From Roseibium sp. Sym1 (lineage in GTDB: Bacteria > Pseudomonadota > Alphaproteobacteria > Rhizobiales > Stappiaceae): a stretch of 64,000 bases of DNA. Below the pieces are notes generated by a model. That model was not told where the DNA came from. It was given only the letters and a program-made list of their open reading frames with translations, and ran no database searches. The position numbers and the translations under genes were made by a program. This document shows positions 18,451-27,016 of this stretch, piece after piece; the stretch's first letter is position 1; each line of letters starts with the position of its first letter. The stretch spans positions 1-64,000 of the forward strand of contig NZ_CP114786.1 of assembly GCF_027359675.1 (NCBI RefSeq), in the 5' to 3' direction.

Positions 18451-18500
18451 GCTCTCGAAAGCCACGTCCCCATCGACCGCTTACCAACCGGACACGCCAC

Positions 18501-20456
18501 ATGCTGTTGCCCAGATGCCTGCTCCCCGCCCTTCTTTGCCTTTGGGCAGGCATCGCCGTAGCGCAAGCCCCCTCCACCGGGACCAGCAGTCCCGACTACG
18601 TGGGAACCGCAACCTGTTCCGGCTGCCATGTAAACGAAACAGCCGCCTGGAAAACCTCCCACCACGCACAGGCCTGGATGGAGCCGGGGCCGGACACGGT
18701 GGACGGCGACTTCGGCAACGCGGACTTCACCGCCCGCGGCCGCACCACGCGGTTCTTTACCGAGAACGGCGATTATTTCATCGAAACGGAGGACGCGCCG
18801 GACGGATCCAGGACCTTCAAGGTCATCGGTGTCGCCGGCATCGCGCCGCTGCAGCAATACCTGGTCGAGACCGAACCCGGCCGGATCCAGTCCTTTGACG
18901 TGGTCTGGGACCAGGAAGAAAAGCGCTGGTATCACCTTTACCCGGACCAGGAGCTGAAACCGTCGGACGGGTTGCACTGGTCGGGTCCCTACAAGAACTG
19001 GAACGCCCGCTGCGCCGAATGCCATGCGACCGGATTTCAGAAGAATTACAGCCAGAGAGAACGGAATTATTCCAGCAGGCAGGCGGAAATCGGTGTCGGC
19101 TGCGAGGCCTGTCACGGTCCCGGCGAGGCGCATGTGGCCTGGGCCCGGGACAGGGAAACCTACGCGGCTAGTCCTTTTCCCGGCACGGGCGAGAGCGGTC
19201 TCCTGATCGGCTTCACAAAAGCGCTTCCCGAGACCGAAATCCAGCAATGCGCCGGCTGTCATTCCAGGCGCGAAGCGTTCGAGGACGGCAATCCGTTGCC
19301 TGGAACGCCCTTTCACGATGCCTACCGGCTCTCCCTGTTGCGCAACGGGCTCTATCACGCCGACGGCCAGATCCAGGACGAGGTCTATGTCTACGGCTCG
19401 TTCCTGCAGTCGAAAATGTATGCGAAAGGCGTGCGCTGCACGAATTGCCACGAGCCACACAGCGGTCAGCTCAAGGCGGAAGGCAACGCCATTTGCACCC
19501 AGTGCCATTCCCCGGCCGGCAACGACGCGTTTCCAACCCTGTCAAAGAAGCCTTATGACAACCCGTCCCACCATTTCCACGAGACCGGCACGGCCGGTGC
19601 CGAGTGCAAGTCCTGTCACATGATCGAGCGGACCTATATGGGCATCGACGGGCGGCGCGATCATTCCTTCCGCGTGCCGCGCCCGGATCTTTCGGCAAGG
19701 CTCGACACGCCGAACGCCTGCAACGACTGCCACGCGGACAAATCCGCCTCCTGGGCGGAGGCCGAACTCGAGAAGCGCTTCCCGGACAGCCCGCACCGGG
19801 GATCTCACTTCGGCGAGGTCCTTGCCGAAGCGCGGCAGAACACCGGAGTGAGGTCCGACGATCTGCTGGCGATCGCACAACAGACGTCCCTGCCGGGTAT
19901 CGTGCGCGCGTCTGCGCTGGAACTGCTTCTGCCCTCCGCCACGCCCGCTCTCGCCGGAGACGCGGCCGCGCTCATTCAGGATCCGGATCCCCTGGTGCGG
20001 GCCGCAGCCGTCGCCTTGCAGCAGCACGCACCGACGCCGGAAAGAATACAACGGATAAGCCCTGCCTTGAGCGATCCCGCCAAGGCTGTCAGGCTCGCGG
20101 CAGCCCGCCTGGTGGCCACTGCCAGGATTTCCCACATGCCGGACGCGCTGTCGCAGGCGGCAGCCAGGGCGACCGGCGAATGGCAGCAGTCGCTGGCCAA
20201 CAAGGCCGACTTTCCCGAAATCCATCTTGTGCTCGGCGGGACAGCCCTGGTCATGCGCAACGCGCAGGCTGCCGTCGCCGCTTTCGAGGAAGTCACAAGG
20301 CTGGATCCGCAGATGGTCAACGCCTGGGTCATGCAGGTGCGCATCAAGCTGGCGATCCGGGACATTGCCGGCGCTCAGCTTTCCCTGCAGAAGGCCTTGC
20401 TGGCAAATCCGGGCGATCCGACCCTTGAACAGTACAGGCAACAATTCGCGCAATGA
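18501..20456 (+). CDS. Octahaem c-type cytochrome with HEAT/TPR C-terminus
   Basis: A 651-residue exported protein (signal peptide to about residue 22). Eight CxxCH haem-attachment motifs run from CSGCH at residue 39 to CNDCH at 407, including CAECH, CEACH, CAGCH, CTNCH, CTQCH and CKSCH. The first part resembles the cytochrome c554 family. The last 230 residues form alpha-helical repeats (HEAT-like, then TPR-like: ALVMRNAQAAVAAFEEVTRLDPQ). It should act in the periplasm as an electron carrier or multihaem reductase; the partner is unknown. It follows the HAD gene and converges on a LuxR gene. Confidence 0.9.
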   Translation: MLLPRCLLPALLCLWAGIAVAQAPSTGTSSPDYVGTATCSGCHVNETAAWKTSHHAQAWMEPGPDTVDGDFGNADFTARGRTTRFFTENGDYFIETEDAPDGSRTFKVIGVAGIAPLQQYLVETEPGRIQSFDVVWDQEEKRWYHLYPDQELKPSDGLHWSGPYKNWNARCAECHATGFQKNYSQRERNYSSRQAEIGVGCEACHGPGEAHVAWARDRETYAASPFPGTGESGLLIGFTKALPETEIQQCAGCHSRREAFEDGNPLPGTPFHDAYRLSLLRNGLYHADGQIQDEVYVYGSFLQSKMYAKGVRCTNCHEPHSGQLKAEGNAICTQCHSPAGNDAFPTLSKKPYDNPSHHFHETGTAGAECKSCHMIERTYMGIDGRRDHSFRVPRPDLSARLDTPNACNDCHADKSASWAEAELEKRFPDSPHRGSHFGEVLAEARQNTGVRSDDLLAIAQQTSLPGIVRASALELLLPSATPALAGDAAALIQDPDPLVRAAAVALQQHAPTPERIQRISPALSDPAKAVRLAAARLVATARISHMPDALSQAAARATGEWQQSLANKADFPEIHLVLGGTALVMRNAQAAVAAFEEVTRLDPQMVNAWVMQVRIKLAIRDIAGAQLSLQKALLANPGDPTLEQYRQQFAQ

Positions 20457-20478
20457 TCATTGTGATCCAGAAGCGATG

Positions 20479-21189
20479 CTACTTCCCGCAAATCGCGAAC
20501 AGGCCCGCCCGCGAGGTCACCCCGAGCTTGGCATAGGCCCGCTTGCGATAGGTGATCGCCGTGGAAGTGGCCACACCCAGATCGGCGGCGATGGCCTCCG
20601 CCTTGCGGCCGGACAGGATGCCGAGGCAAACGGATTGTTCACGTTCGCTGAGCGCGGCAAGCGGCGAAGGTATATCCGTTTCTTCCGCGCGCTCGAAATG
20701 CAGGAGCGCAAGCCGTCCGGCCAGCCTGGCAAGATCCGCGTCCACCGGCACTGCGTCCGCTTGCGTCTGGTAGAGGCTTACGAACAGACGCAGGCTCTCC
20801 CCCGCCGCCAGGGCGGTGGTCTTGGCGGCCATGCCCGGCGTTTCGAAGAAGATGCGCCTGTAGTCCTCGTTCATGCCGGCGTTGATGTCGTCGAGCCGGC
20901 GCAGGGACACCGTGTTGTCAGGTGCGGAAAGCAGCTCCGGAAGTAGCGGGTCCCGCCGGTACCAGCCATCCAGATATTCGGCGGCAAGTTTTCCGGCCAT
21001 GGCGGCGTTGCCGAAATGCCGGGACATCAGGCACCTTGCCGAGTCTCTCTCTATCGAGAAAACCATGATCTGGTCGACACCCAGCGTCTCGGCGAAATCG
21101 GCGAAAAGGGGCAGGAAGGCGTCCTTGCCCAGCTGTGCCAGGCAGGCATCGAGATGAGAGGCGATGGATCCCATGCCTCCAGATAGCAT
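20479..21189 (-). CDS. LuxR-type transcriptional regulator
   Basis: The protein has an N-terminal sensory part (about residues 1-160, GAF- or autoinducer-like, not assignable) and a C-terminal LuxR helix-turn-helix (about 165-236: LSEREQSVCLGILSGRKAEAIAADLGV...AYAKLGVTSRAGL). The start is uncertain: ATG 21189 has ggagg only 2 nt away, a TTG at 21201 and an ATG at 21174 are in frame. It diverges from the FAD monooxygenase gene with about 70 bp between, so it probably controls that pair. Confidence 0.85.
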   Translation of the reverse strand: MLSGGMGSIASHLDACLAQLGKDAFLPLFADFAETLGVDQIMVFSIERDSARCLMSRHFGNAAMAGKLAAEYLDGWYRRDPLLPELLSAPDNTVSLRRLDDINAGMNEDYRRIFFETPGMAAKTTALAAGESLRLFVSLYQTQADAVPVDADLARLAGRLALLHFERAEETDIPSPLAALSEREQSVCLGILSGRKAEAIAADLGVATSTAITYRKRAYAKLGVTSRAGLFAICGK

Positions 21190-21263
21190 GTCCTCCCACA
21201 AAGGGGACAGACGGGCCGCGCAGCTTTGCGTAACCTCTTTTTCAAAATAAGGAGGTAACGCAG

Positions 21264-22871
21264 ATGAGACCAGCCGGACGGGCAGATACGGACTCGCTCT
21301 ATTTCACTTACCCGCATTTCGACCCGCCAGCGGACAGGTCGAAGCTGTCGGCCCCGGTACCCGTTGCCATCGTCGGCGCCGGGCCCGTCGGCCTGACGGC
21401 GGCACTGGCCCTGGCGCGCGAGGGGGTCCCTTCGGTCCTTCTGGATGCCAAGGCCACCTTCAACGACGGCAGCCGCGCCATCTGCGTCGCACGGCAGAGC
21501 TATCACATCCTGGACCGTCTCGGTGCCGTTGCACCTTTCCTTGAGAAGTCGCTCGGCTGGACCACCGGGCGCAGTTTCTACCGCGGCCGGCAGATCCTGG
21601 AATTCCGGATGCCGGACAGTCCGCGCGAAAAGTTCCGCCCGATGTACAATATCGAGCAGCAATATATCGAGCAGTTCCTGTGGGACGCCGTGGCGCGCGA
21701 ACCGCTGATAGATGCCCGGTGGCAAAGCCGGGTGACGGGGCTTGAAGACCTCGCGGACGGCGTCTCGCTGACAGTGGAAGATCCGTTCGGTTCCTATCAC
21801 CTGAAGGCTGACTGGCTGCTGGCCGCCGACGGCGCGCGCAGCACGATCCGGGGATTGCGCGGCCTGCGCCTGAAGGGCGAGAACTTCGAAGGCCGCTACG
21901 TGATCGCCGACGTGCAGATGGCGCATGACTACCCCACCATCCGCCGCGCCCTGTTCGACCCGGACTGCCGCCGGGGCGGCACGATCCTGGTGCACCGGCA
22001 GCCGGACAATATCTGGCGGATCGACTATCAGCTGCGGGACGGCGAGGACGAGAAGGAGGCCGTCCGGGAAGAAACCGTCCGGGCCTCCGTTGCCGCGGTG
22101 CTGGACGAGATCGGCTATTCCGGTCCCTGGGAGCTGGAATGGTGGAGCGTCTATTCGGCGAACACGCTGGCATTGGACGATTATCGTGACGGCCGGGTTT
22201 TCTTCATCGGCGACAGCGCCCATATCGTTCCGATTTTCGGCGTGCGCGGACTGAACAACGGCCTTGCGGACGCCCACAACATCGCCTGGAAACTGGCGCG
22301 GGTGCTGCAGGGCAAGGCAGGAGAAGCGCTTCTGGACAGTTACACGCCGGAGCGGCGCGGGGCGACCCTGGATGTCTTCACAAACGCTTCCAGATCGGCC
22401 CGCTTCATGACCCCGCCGACGGCCGGATGGCAGCTCATGCGCGATGCCGCACTGAACCTGGCACTCAGCCACCCGTTTGCGGGCGCGCTCGCCAACCCGC
22501 GGCAAATGACACCCTATACCTATGCCGACAGCCCAATCGTCGCCGGCGATGATCCGGAATTCGATGGCGGCCCCAGTCCGGGCGCAGCGCTGCCCGAGGC
22601 TCGCGCAGGCGACGGCTTTCTGTCCGACCTGCTTGGCCCCGGTTTCACGCTGATCACCTTCGGGTCAGACCTCGCGGCCACTCTTGAGGATCTCGACATC
22701 ACCCATGTGGACCTTCAACCAGGATCGGAAGCCGCAGAAGTGCTGGCGGCCAAACCGACAACCGCCTATCTCGTGCGTCCCGACCTGCATATCGCGGCCA
22801 GATGGTACGACGCCAGACCCGAGGGTATCCGGCAGGCGCTGACCCATTCGCTCGCAGGAGGCGCAGAATGA
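21264..22871 (+). CDS. FAD-dependent aromatic-type monooxygenase
   Basis: A 535-residue flavoprotein hydroxylase of the PheA/TfdB/MhpA type. It has the dinucleotide-binding GAGPVGL near residues 38-44, the DG motif LLAADGARS and the second FAD motif GRVFFIGDSAHIVPIFGVRGLNN, plus a thioredoxin-like C-terminal part. Such enzymes hydroxylate phenolic rings with NAD(P)H and O2; the substrate is unknown. A near-perfect Shine-Dalgarno aaggaggt sits 7 nt before ATG 21264. The stop overlaps the start of the DUF2783 gene by 4 bp. Confidence 0.9.
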   Translation: MRPAGRADTDSLYFTYPHFDPPADRSKLSAPVPVAIVGAGPVGLTAALALAREGVPSVLLDAKATFNDGSRAICVARQSYHILDRLGAVAPFLEKSLGWTTGRSFYRGRQILEFRMPDSPREKFRPMYNIEQQYIEQFLWDAVAREPLIDARWQSRVTGLEDLADGVSLTVEDPFGSYHLKADWLLAADGARSTIRGLRGLRLKGENFEGRYVIADVQMAHDYPTIRRALFDPDCRRGGTILVHRQPDNIWRIDYQLRDGEDEKEAVREETVRASVAAVLDEIGYSGPWELEWWSVYSANTLALDDYRDGRVFFIGDSAHIVPIFGVRGLNNGLADAHNIAWKLARVLQGKAGEALLDSYTPERRGATLDVFTNASRSARFMTPPTAGWQLMRDAALNLALSHPFAGALANPRQMTPYTYADSPIVAGDDPEFDGGPSPGAALPEARAGDGFLSDLLGPGFTLITFGSDLAATLEDLDITHVDLQPGSEAAEVLAAKPTTAYLVRPDLHIAARWYDARPEGIRQALTHSLAGGAE

Positions 22872-23050
22872 TGACACCTGCCGGTCTCGAAACTGTCTAT
22901 GAGACGATGGCCGAACAGCTCGACGCAATCGCTCCCGACAAGCGGGAGCTGTTCATGGCCAAGCTTGTCCTGCTGCTGTCACACGATCTCGCCGACGCGG
23001 CCAGGGTCCGCAGCCTGATCAGGGAGGCGGCGGAAAACCTCGATGCCTGA
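22868..23050 (+). CDS. DUF2783 domain protein
   Basis: A 60-residue helical protein (MAKLVLLLSHDLADAARVRSLIREA) that matches the DUF2783 family, small proteins usually encoded directly after FAD-dependent monooxygenases. It overlaps the monooxygenase stop (ATGATGA), so the two are translationally coupled. A role as a small partner or stabiliser of the hydroxylase is inferred from this linkage. Confidence 0.85.
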   Translation: MMTPAGLETVYETMAEQLDAIAPDKRELFMAKLVLLLSHDLADAARVRSLIREAAENLDA

Positions 23051-23093
23051 GGCGGCGCGTGGTTTTCCGTCGGCACGAATGAGGGCCGCCGGA

Positions 23094-23444
23094 TCAGCCG
23101 GCCGCCGCAACGATGATGATCTCGACCGTGTAGTCGGGCGTTGCCAGCCTGCTTTCGCCGCAGGCGCGCGTCGGCGGGTTGGCCGGATCGACCCAGGCAT
23201 CCCAGACCGCGTTCATTTCCGCAAAATCGTCCATCGAAGCGAGCCAGATCGTCGCCTGCAAGATGCGCGACTTGTCGCTGCCGGACCGCTCCAGCAGGGC
23301 TTCGACGCGCTCCAGGATGGTTATTGTCTGATCCGTGACGCTGTCACCGGGATTGCCGACCTGGCCGGCAAGCCAGACCAGACCACCATGAATGACGGCC
23401 TGGCTCATGCGCGGGCCACTGTCGAGCCGTTTGATATCGGACAT
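23094..23444 (-). CDS. RidA family reactive-intermediate deaminase
   Basis: A 116-residue protein of the RidA/YjgF/UK114 family, which hydrolyses reactive enamines and imines released by PLP enzymes and amino-acid oxidases. Family features include GLVWLAGQVG...DSVTDQTITILERVEALLERSGSDKSRILQATIWLASM and the final CGESRLATPDYTVEIIIVAA. ATG 23444 follows aaagga with 7-nt spacing. It is the last gene of the polyamine-type operon, where it would clear imines made by the upstream FAD oxidase. Confidence 0.9.
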   Translation of the reverse strand: MSDIKRLDSGPRMSQAVIHGGLVWLAGQVGNPGDSVTDQTITILERVEALLERSGSDKSRILQATIWLASMDDFAEMNAVWDAWVDPANPPTRACGESRLATPDYTVEIIIVAAAG

Positions 23445-23476
23445 GCATATTTCCTTTGGTTGGGAAGGGCGGCGGC

Positions 23477-24577
23477 TCAGGCGAGACGCGCCGGATTGAG
23501 TGCCTTGACGACTTCGTCCGACAGTTCGGACGGACGCTTCAGGCAAAGATCGGCGACAAGCCGCGAGAGGGCGGGCGCCGTTTGTACCCCGTAACCGCCC
23601 TGCCCGGCCAGCCAGAAAAAACCTTCCGTGTCAGGTGCAAAACCGGCAACCGGGGTCCGGTCGGAGACGAAGCTCCGAAGTCCCGCCCAGTTCCGCTCGA
23701 CCCGGGTCACCGGCATGGTGACCGCCTGCTCGAACCGGTAGAGCCCTTCGGCCAGCACCATGTCGTCGGCCCAGGCGTCGTGCGGGTCGACCGGGTCCTC
23801 GTCGGCGGGCGAGACCATGAATTTGCCGGCGTCCGGCTTGGCGTACCAGCTTTCCGAAGCACTGGCGACCAGAGGCCAGCCGGTAATGTCGATACCCTCG
23901 GGAGGCGGCACGATGGCCGCCGATCTTCGCATCGGCACGAGGCCGACTTTCCTGACCCGTGCCAGAACGGCAATTTCGTCGGCCCAGGCCCCGGCGGCGT
24001 TGATCAGGACCGGCGCCTCGAACGCGCCCTTAGGCGTTTCCACCCGCCAGACACCACCCGTCCGGCTAATGCGTTGCGCCGGCGCATCCATGACGAATTG
24101 CGTGCTGTGCCGCCGGGCAAGACGCGCAAATCCCTGCAGCAGCCGGTCGACATCGATGTCACGGGCGTCTCGCTCGATCGCGGCCGCGGCGATGCCTTCC
24201 TTGCGTAGGAGCGGAAACAGGTCGACCGCTTCGTCCGCGCTCAAGGTCTCCATGCCCTCGGCACCGTTCAGGTAGCTCTCGAAGGCCTCGAGTTCGTCTT
24301 CCGTGGCAATCAGCATTTCACCGCGCGGCGACAGCAGGCTGTCCTCGGCAATGCCCTCCGGGGTTTCCAGGACCGGCTCGGAAGCTATGTTCAGCGCGCG
24401 CAGGGTCTGGTTGCCGTAGTTGCGGATAAAGATCGCCGCCGAGCGGCCCGTGGCATGGCGGCCGAGCGCATCTTCCATCTCCAGAACGGTCACGGAGGCA
24501 TCCGGGGCAAGACGCGCTGCGGCTCCCGCGCCGGCGATGCCGCCACCGATGACCAGGAAGTCGGAGGTTTCGGTCAT
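23477..24577 (-). CDS. FAD-dependent amine/amino-acid oxidoreductase (DAO family)
   Basis: A 366-residue flavoprotein with FAD-binding GGGIAGAGAA at residues 11-20, the Glu33 that contacts ribose, and a C-terminal FWLAGQGGYGVQTAP. This is the D-amino-acid oxidase/glycine oxidase fold, which oxidises amines or amino acids to imines. Its start ATGA overlaps the stop of the amidohydrolase gene. Together with RidA it suggests imine chemistry late in the pathway; the substrate is unknown. Confidence 0.9.
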   Translation of the reverse strand: MTETSDFLVIGGGIAGAGAAARLAPDASVTVLEMEDALGRHATGRSAAIFIRNYGNQTLRALNIASEPVLETPEGIAEDSLLSPRGEMLIATEDELEAFESYLNGAEGMETLSADEAVDLFPLLRKEGIAAAAIERDARDIDVDRLLQGFARLARRHSTQFVMDAPAQRISRTGGVWRVETPKGAFEAPVLINAAGAWADEIAVLARVRKVGLVPMRRSAAIVPPPEGIDITGWPLVASASESWYAKPDAGKFMVSPADEDPVDPHDAWADDMVLAEGLYRFEQAVTMPVTRVERNWAGLRSFVSDRTPVAGFAPDTEGFFWLAGQGGYGVQTAPALSRLVADLCLKRPSELSDEVVKALNPARLA

Positions 24578-25596
24578 GCGTCCTGGAACCCTTTCAGGAA
24601 GCTGGTGAGATTCTGGCCGAGCTCTTCGGAGAGATAGCCACCTTCCTGCACCATGAGTGTCGGCAGACCCAGCCCGGCAATCGCCGCGCCGATGCGGCCG
24701 AACCCGGGTGTCGTGATCGCCAGGCCCTTGAGCGGATCCTTTTCATAGGCGTCCAGGCCGAGCGCGACAATCAGAACATCGGTACCGAAGGCGCGAATGT
24801 GATCAAAGGCCGTCTGAAGCGTCTTCAGGTAATCGTCGTCGCCGGTGCCGCGCACGAGCGGCAGGTTGAGATTGCAGCCGCGCCCGGCACCCTCGCCGCG
24901 CTCGTGGCCATGGCCCCAGAAGAACGGATAGAACCGCACCGGATCGGCATGGAGCGACACGGTCAGCACATCGCCGCGCTCATAGAAGATGCCCTGCGTG
25001 CCGTTGCCGTGATGGACGTCGACATCCAGGATCGCGGGCCGTTTTCCGGCCTTCAGGAGCCTTTCGGCCGCGAGCCCCGAATTGTTCAGGAAACAGAAGC
25101 CGCCGGCGAGATCGCCGAAGGCATGGTGGCCCGGCGGGCGCGAGAGCACATAGGCCGCCTGCTCGCCGGCAGCCAACAGGTCTGCGCCATGGACCGCGCT
25201 CTGGGCGGACCAGTAGGCGGCCTCCCAGGTGCCGGCCGCGATCGGGCAGCTGGTATCGGCCTGGTGAAACCCGGCCTGGCCGACCGCCGAGCGCGGGTAG
25301 CTCGCCGTGCGCCGGTCGGGATGGATGTTGGGAATGACCTCGTCCGATGCCCCTTCGATGCGCGACCAGCGTTCGTGGATCGTCTGCAGGAAGACCAGAT
25401 ACTCCGCCGAATGCAGCGCCGCGATCGGACCGAGGCCATGATCTTCCGGAGCCTCGAAACGGGCTCCGGCCGCCTCGGCTCCCGCTTTCAGAACCTCGAT
25501 GCGGCGCGGCTGTTCCGGGTTCGCCAGACGCGTTCCATTGGCCATGAAATGTTTTGGGTCATGCGCCCATTGGCGCTCGTCGAATACCGCTCTCAT
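24574..25596 (-). CDS. Acetylpolyamine amidohydrolase-like deacetylase (HDAC family)
   Basis: A 340-residue zinc hydrolase. RPPGHHA carries the two catalytic His, DVDVHHGNGTQ and LGLDAYEKDPL carry the zinc Asp/His ligands, and QEGGY the transition-state Tyr. Length and motif spacing fit bacterial acetylpolyamine amidohydrolases, which remove acetyl groups from N-acetylputrescine and related amines. The neighbouring PotABCD-like transporter and aminotransferase support a role on an imported acetylated amine. It overlaps both neighbours by 4 bp. Confidence 0.9.
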   Translation of the reverse strand: MRAVFDERQWAHDPKHFMANGTRLANPEQPRRIEVLKAGAEAAGARFEAPEDHGLGPIAALHSAEYLVFLQTIHERWSRIEGASDEVIPNIHPDRRTASYPRSAVGQAGFHQADTSCPIAAGTWEAAYWSAQSAVHGADLLAAGEQAAYVLSRPPGHHAFGDLAGGFCFLNNSGLAAERLLKAGKRPAILDVDVHHGNGTQGIFYERGDVLTVSLHADPVRFYPFFWGHGHERGEGAGRGCNLNLPLVRGTGDDDYLKTLQTAFDHIRAFGTDVLIVALGLDAYEKDPLKGLAITTPGFGRIGAAIAGLGLPTLMVQEGGYLSEELGQNLTSFLKGFQDA

Positions 25597-26075
25597 GGGC
25601 GTTTCCTCAATTTGTCCAGCGCCGGCCCCTTGAGATCCAGGACGGTTTCGTCCTCCCGGGGCTCGAAGCCCAGGCGCTCGTAGAACCGGCGCGCGTCCGG
25701 ATTGTCGTGATAGACGGCGAGTTTCAGGAAGGTGACGGTCCAGCTTTCCGGTGCATGGTCCAGGGCTGCCGCCAGAAGCTTCGGTCCGAGCCCGGCCCCG
25801 CGCGCCTCCTCCGCCACCCAGAGATCCGAGACATAAAGCCCCGCACCGCCGCGTGTCGTGGAAAACACCGGCGAGGCAATCAACGCGCCGACGGTCTGCT
25901 CGTCCCGCAACGCCAGCAGGCCGAAGAACGCCGGTGTTTGCGAAAACCCGTGCCGGATCAGGCTGTCAGAACCTGTGGCATGCACGTCGCCCATGTCCGC
26001 GGACAGCCGCTTCAGCGCAAGGTGAAGCCGGTCCGCATCCTGGCGCTCCGCCTGTTTGATCAGAATGTCGCCCAT
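25593..26075 (-). CDS. GNAT family N-acetyltransferase
   Basis: A 160-residue GCN5-type acetyltransferase with the acetyl-CoA motif VAEEARGAGLGPKLL and the C-terminal YERLGFEPRED. It transfers an acetyl group to an amine. Its position beside a polyamine-type deacetylase suggests it may act on a pathway intermediate, or protect the cell from excess amine; this is inference. It starts 2 bp after the BKACE stop and overlaps the deacetylase start by 4 bp. Confidence 0.88.
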   Translation of the reverse strand: MGDILIKQAERQDADRLHLALKRLSADMGDVHATGSDSLIRHGFSQTPAFFGLLALRDEQTVGALIASPVFSTTRGGAGLYVSDLWVAEEARGAGLGPKLLAAALDHAPESWTVTFLKLAVYHDNPDARRFYERLGFEPREDETVLDLKGPALDKLRKRP

Positions 26076-26077
26076 GG

Positions 26078-27007
26078 TCAGAACGCCGTCTTTTCAGCAC
26101 CTTTGAGACCCAGCATCTCCCGGGCCTCCCGGGGAGACGCGACGGTTCGGCCGAGTTCCTCGACGATCCGCCTGATCTTGGAGACCTGCTCCGCATTCGA
26201 ACGGGCAAGCTCCCCCCTGGCAATGAAGAGGTTGTCCTCCAGTCCGACGCGGACATGGCCGCCCATGCCGGCCGCCATGGTGGCGAAGGGGATCTGCTGA
26301 CGCCCGGCGGCCAGGACGGAAAAGATGTAGTCATCGCCGAACAGCTTGTCGGCGATGCGCTTCATGTGCTGGAGGTTTTCCGGATCGGCGCCGATGCCGC
26401 CCAGGACACCGAAGACGAACTGGATGAAGAAGGGCGGCTTGATGAGGCTCCGGTCGGCAAAATGGCGCAGCATGTAGAGATGGCTGACGTCATAGCATTC
26501 GAATTCGAACCGCGCGCCGCGCTCCTGGCCCAGACTGACGAGTACCCGGGCGATGTCCCGGGGTGTGTTCTTGAAGACAAGATCGTCGGAATTTTCCAGG
26601 AACGGCTTTTCCCAGGCGTGCTGCCAGGTGTCATAGCGGCTCGCCAGCGGGTAGAGCGCGAAATTCATCGTGCCCATGTTGAGCGAACACATTTCCGGCT
26701 CGGCCGCGAGCGGTCCCTCCAGGCGCTGCTCCAGGCTCATCACAGCGCTGCCGCCGGTGGTCAGGTTCAGCACCGCATCGCAGCCGGCCTTGACCTGCGG
26801 CAGGAAGGCCATGAAGTCCCTCGCGCTGGCGGACGGCTGGCCGGTCTCAGGGTTGCGGGCGTGCAGATGCAGGATCGCGGCCCCGGCCTCGGCCGCACCG
26901 ATCGACTGGCCGGTGATCTCCGCGGCCGTGACCGGAAGGTGCGGCGACATGGTGGGTGTGTGAATGGAGCCCGTGATCGCACAGGTTATGATGATCTTGT
27001 CTGTCAT
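26078..27007 (-). CDS. Beta-keto acid cleavage enzyme (BKACE, DUF849)
   Basis: A 309-residue TIM-barrel enzyme of the BKACE family. It cleaves a beta-keto acid with acetyl-CoA to give acetoacetate and an acyl-CoA; the founding member cleaves 3-keto-5-aminohexanoate in lysine fermentation. Zinc and active-site motifs include HLHARNPETG, NLTTGGS and the glycine-rich AAGMGGHVRVGLEDN. It sits between aminotransferase and acetyltransferase genes, so a beta-keto acid carrying an amino group is a plausible substrate. Confidence 0.92.
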   Translation of the reverse strand: MTDKIIITCAITGSIHTPTMSPHLPVTAAEITGQSIGAAEAGAAILHLHARNPETGQPSASARDFMAFLPQVKAGCDAVLNLTTGGSAVMSLEQRLEGPLAAEPEMCSLNMGTMNFALYPLASRYDTWQHAWEKPFLENSDDLVFKNTPRDIARVLVSLGQERGARFEFECYDVSHLYMLRHFADRSLIKPPFFIQFVFGVLGGIGADPENLQHMKRIADKLFGDDYIFSVLAAGRQQIPFATMAAGMGGHVRVGLEDNLFIARGELARSNAEQVSKIRRIVEELGRTVASPREAREMLGLKGAEKTAF

Positions 27008-27016
27008 TTTCAGTGT

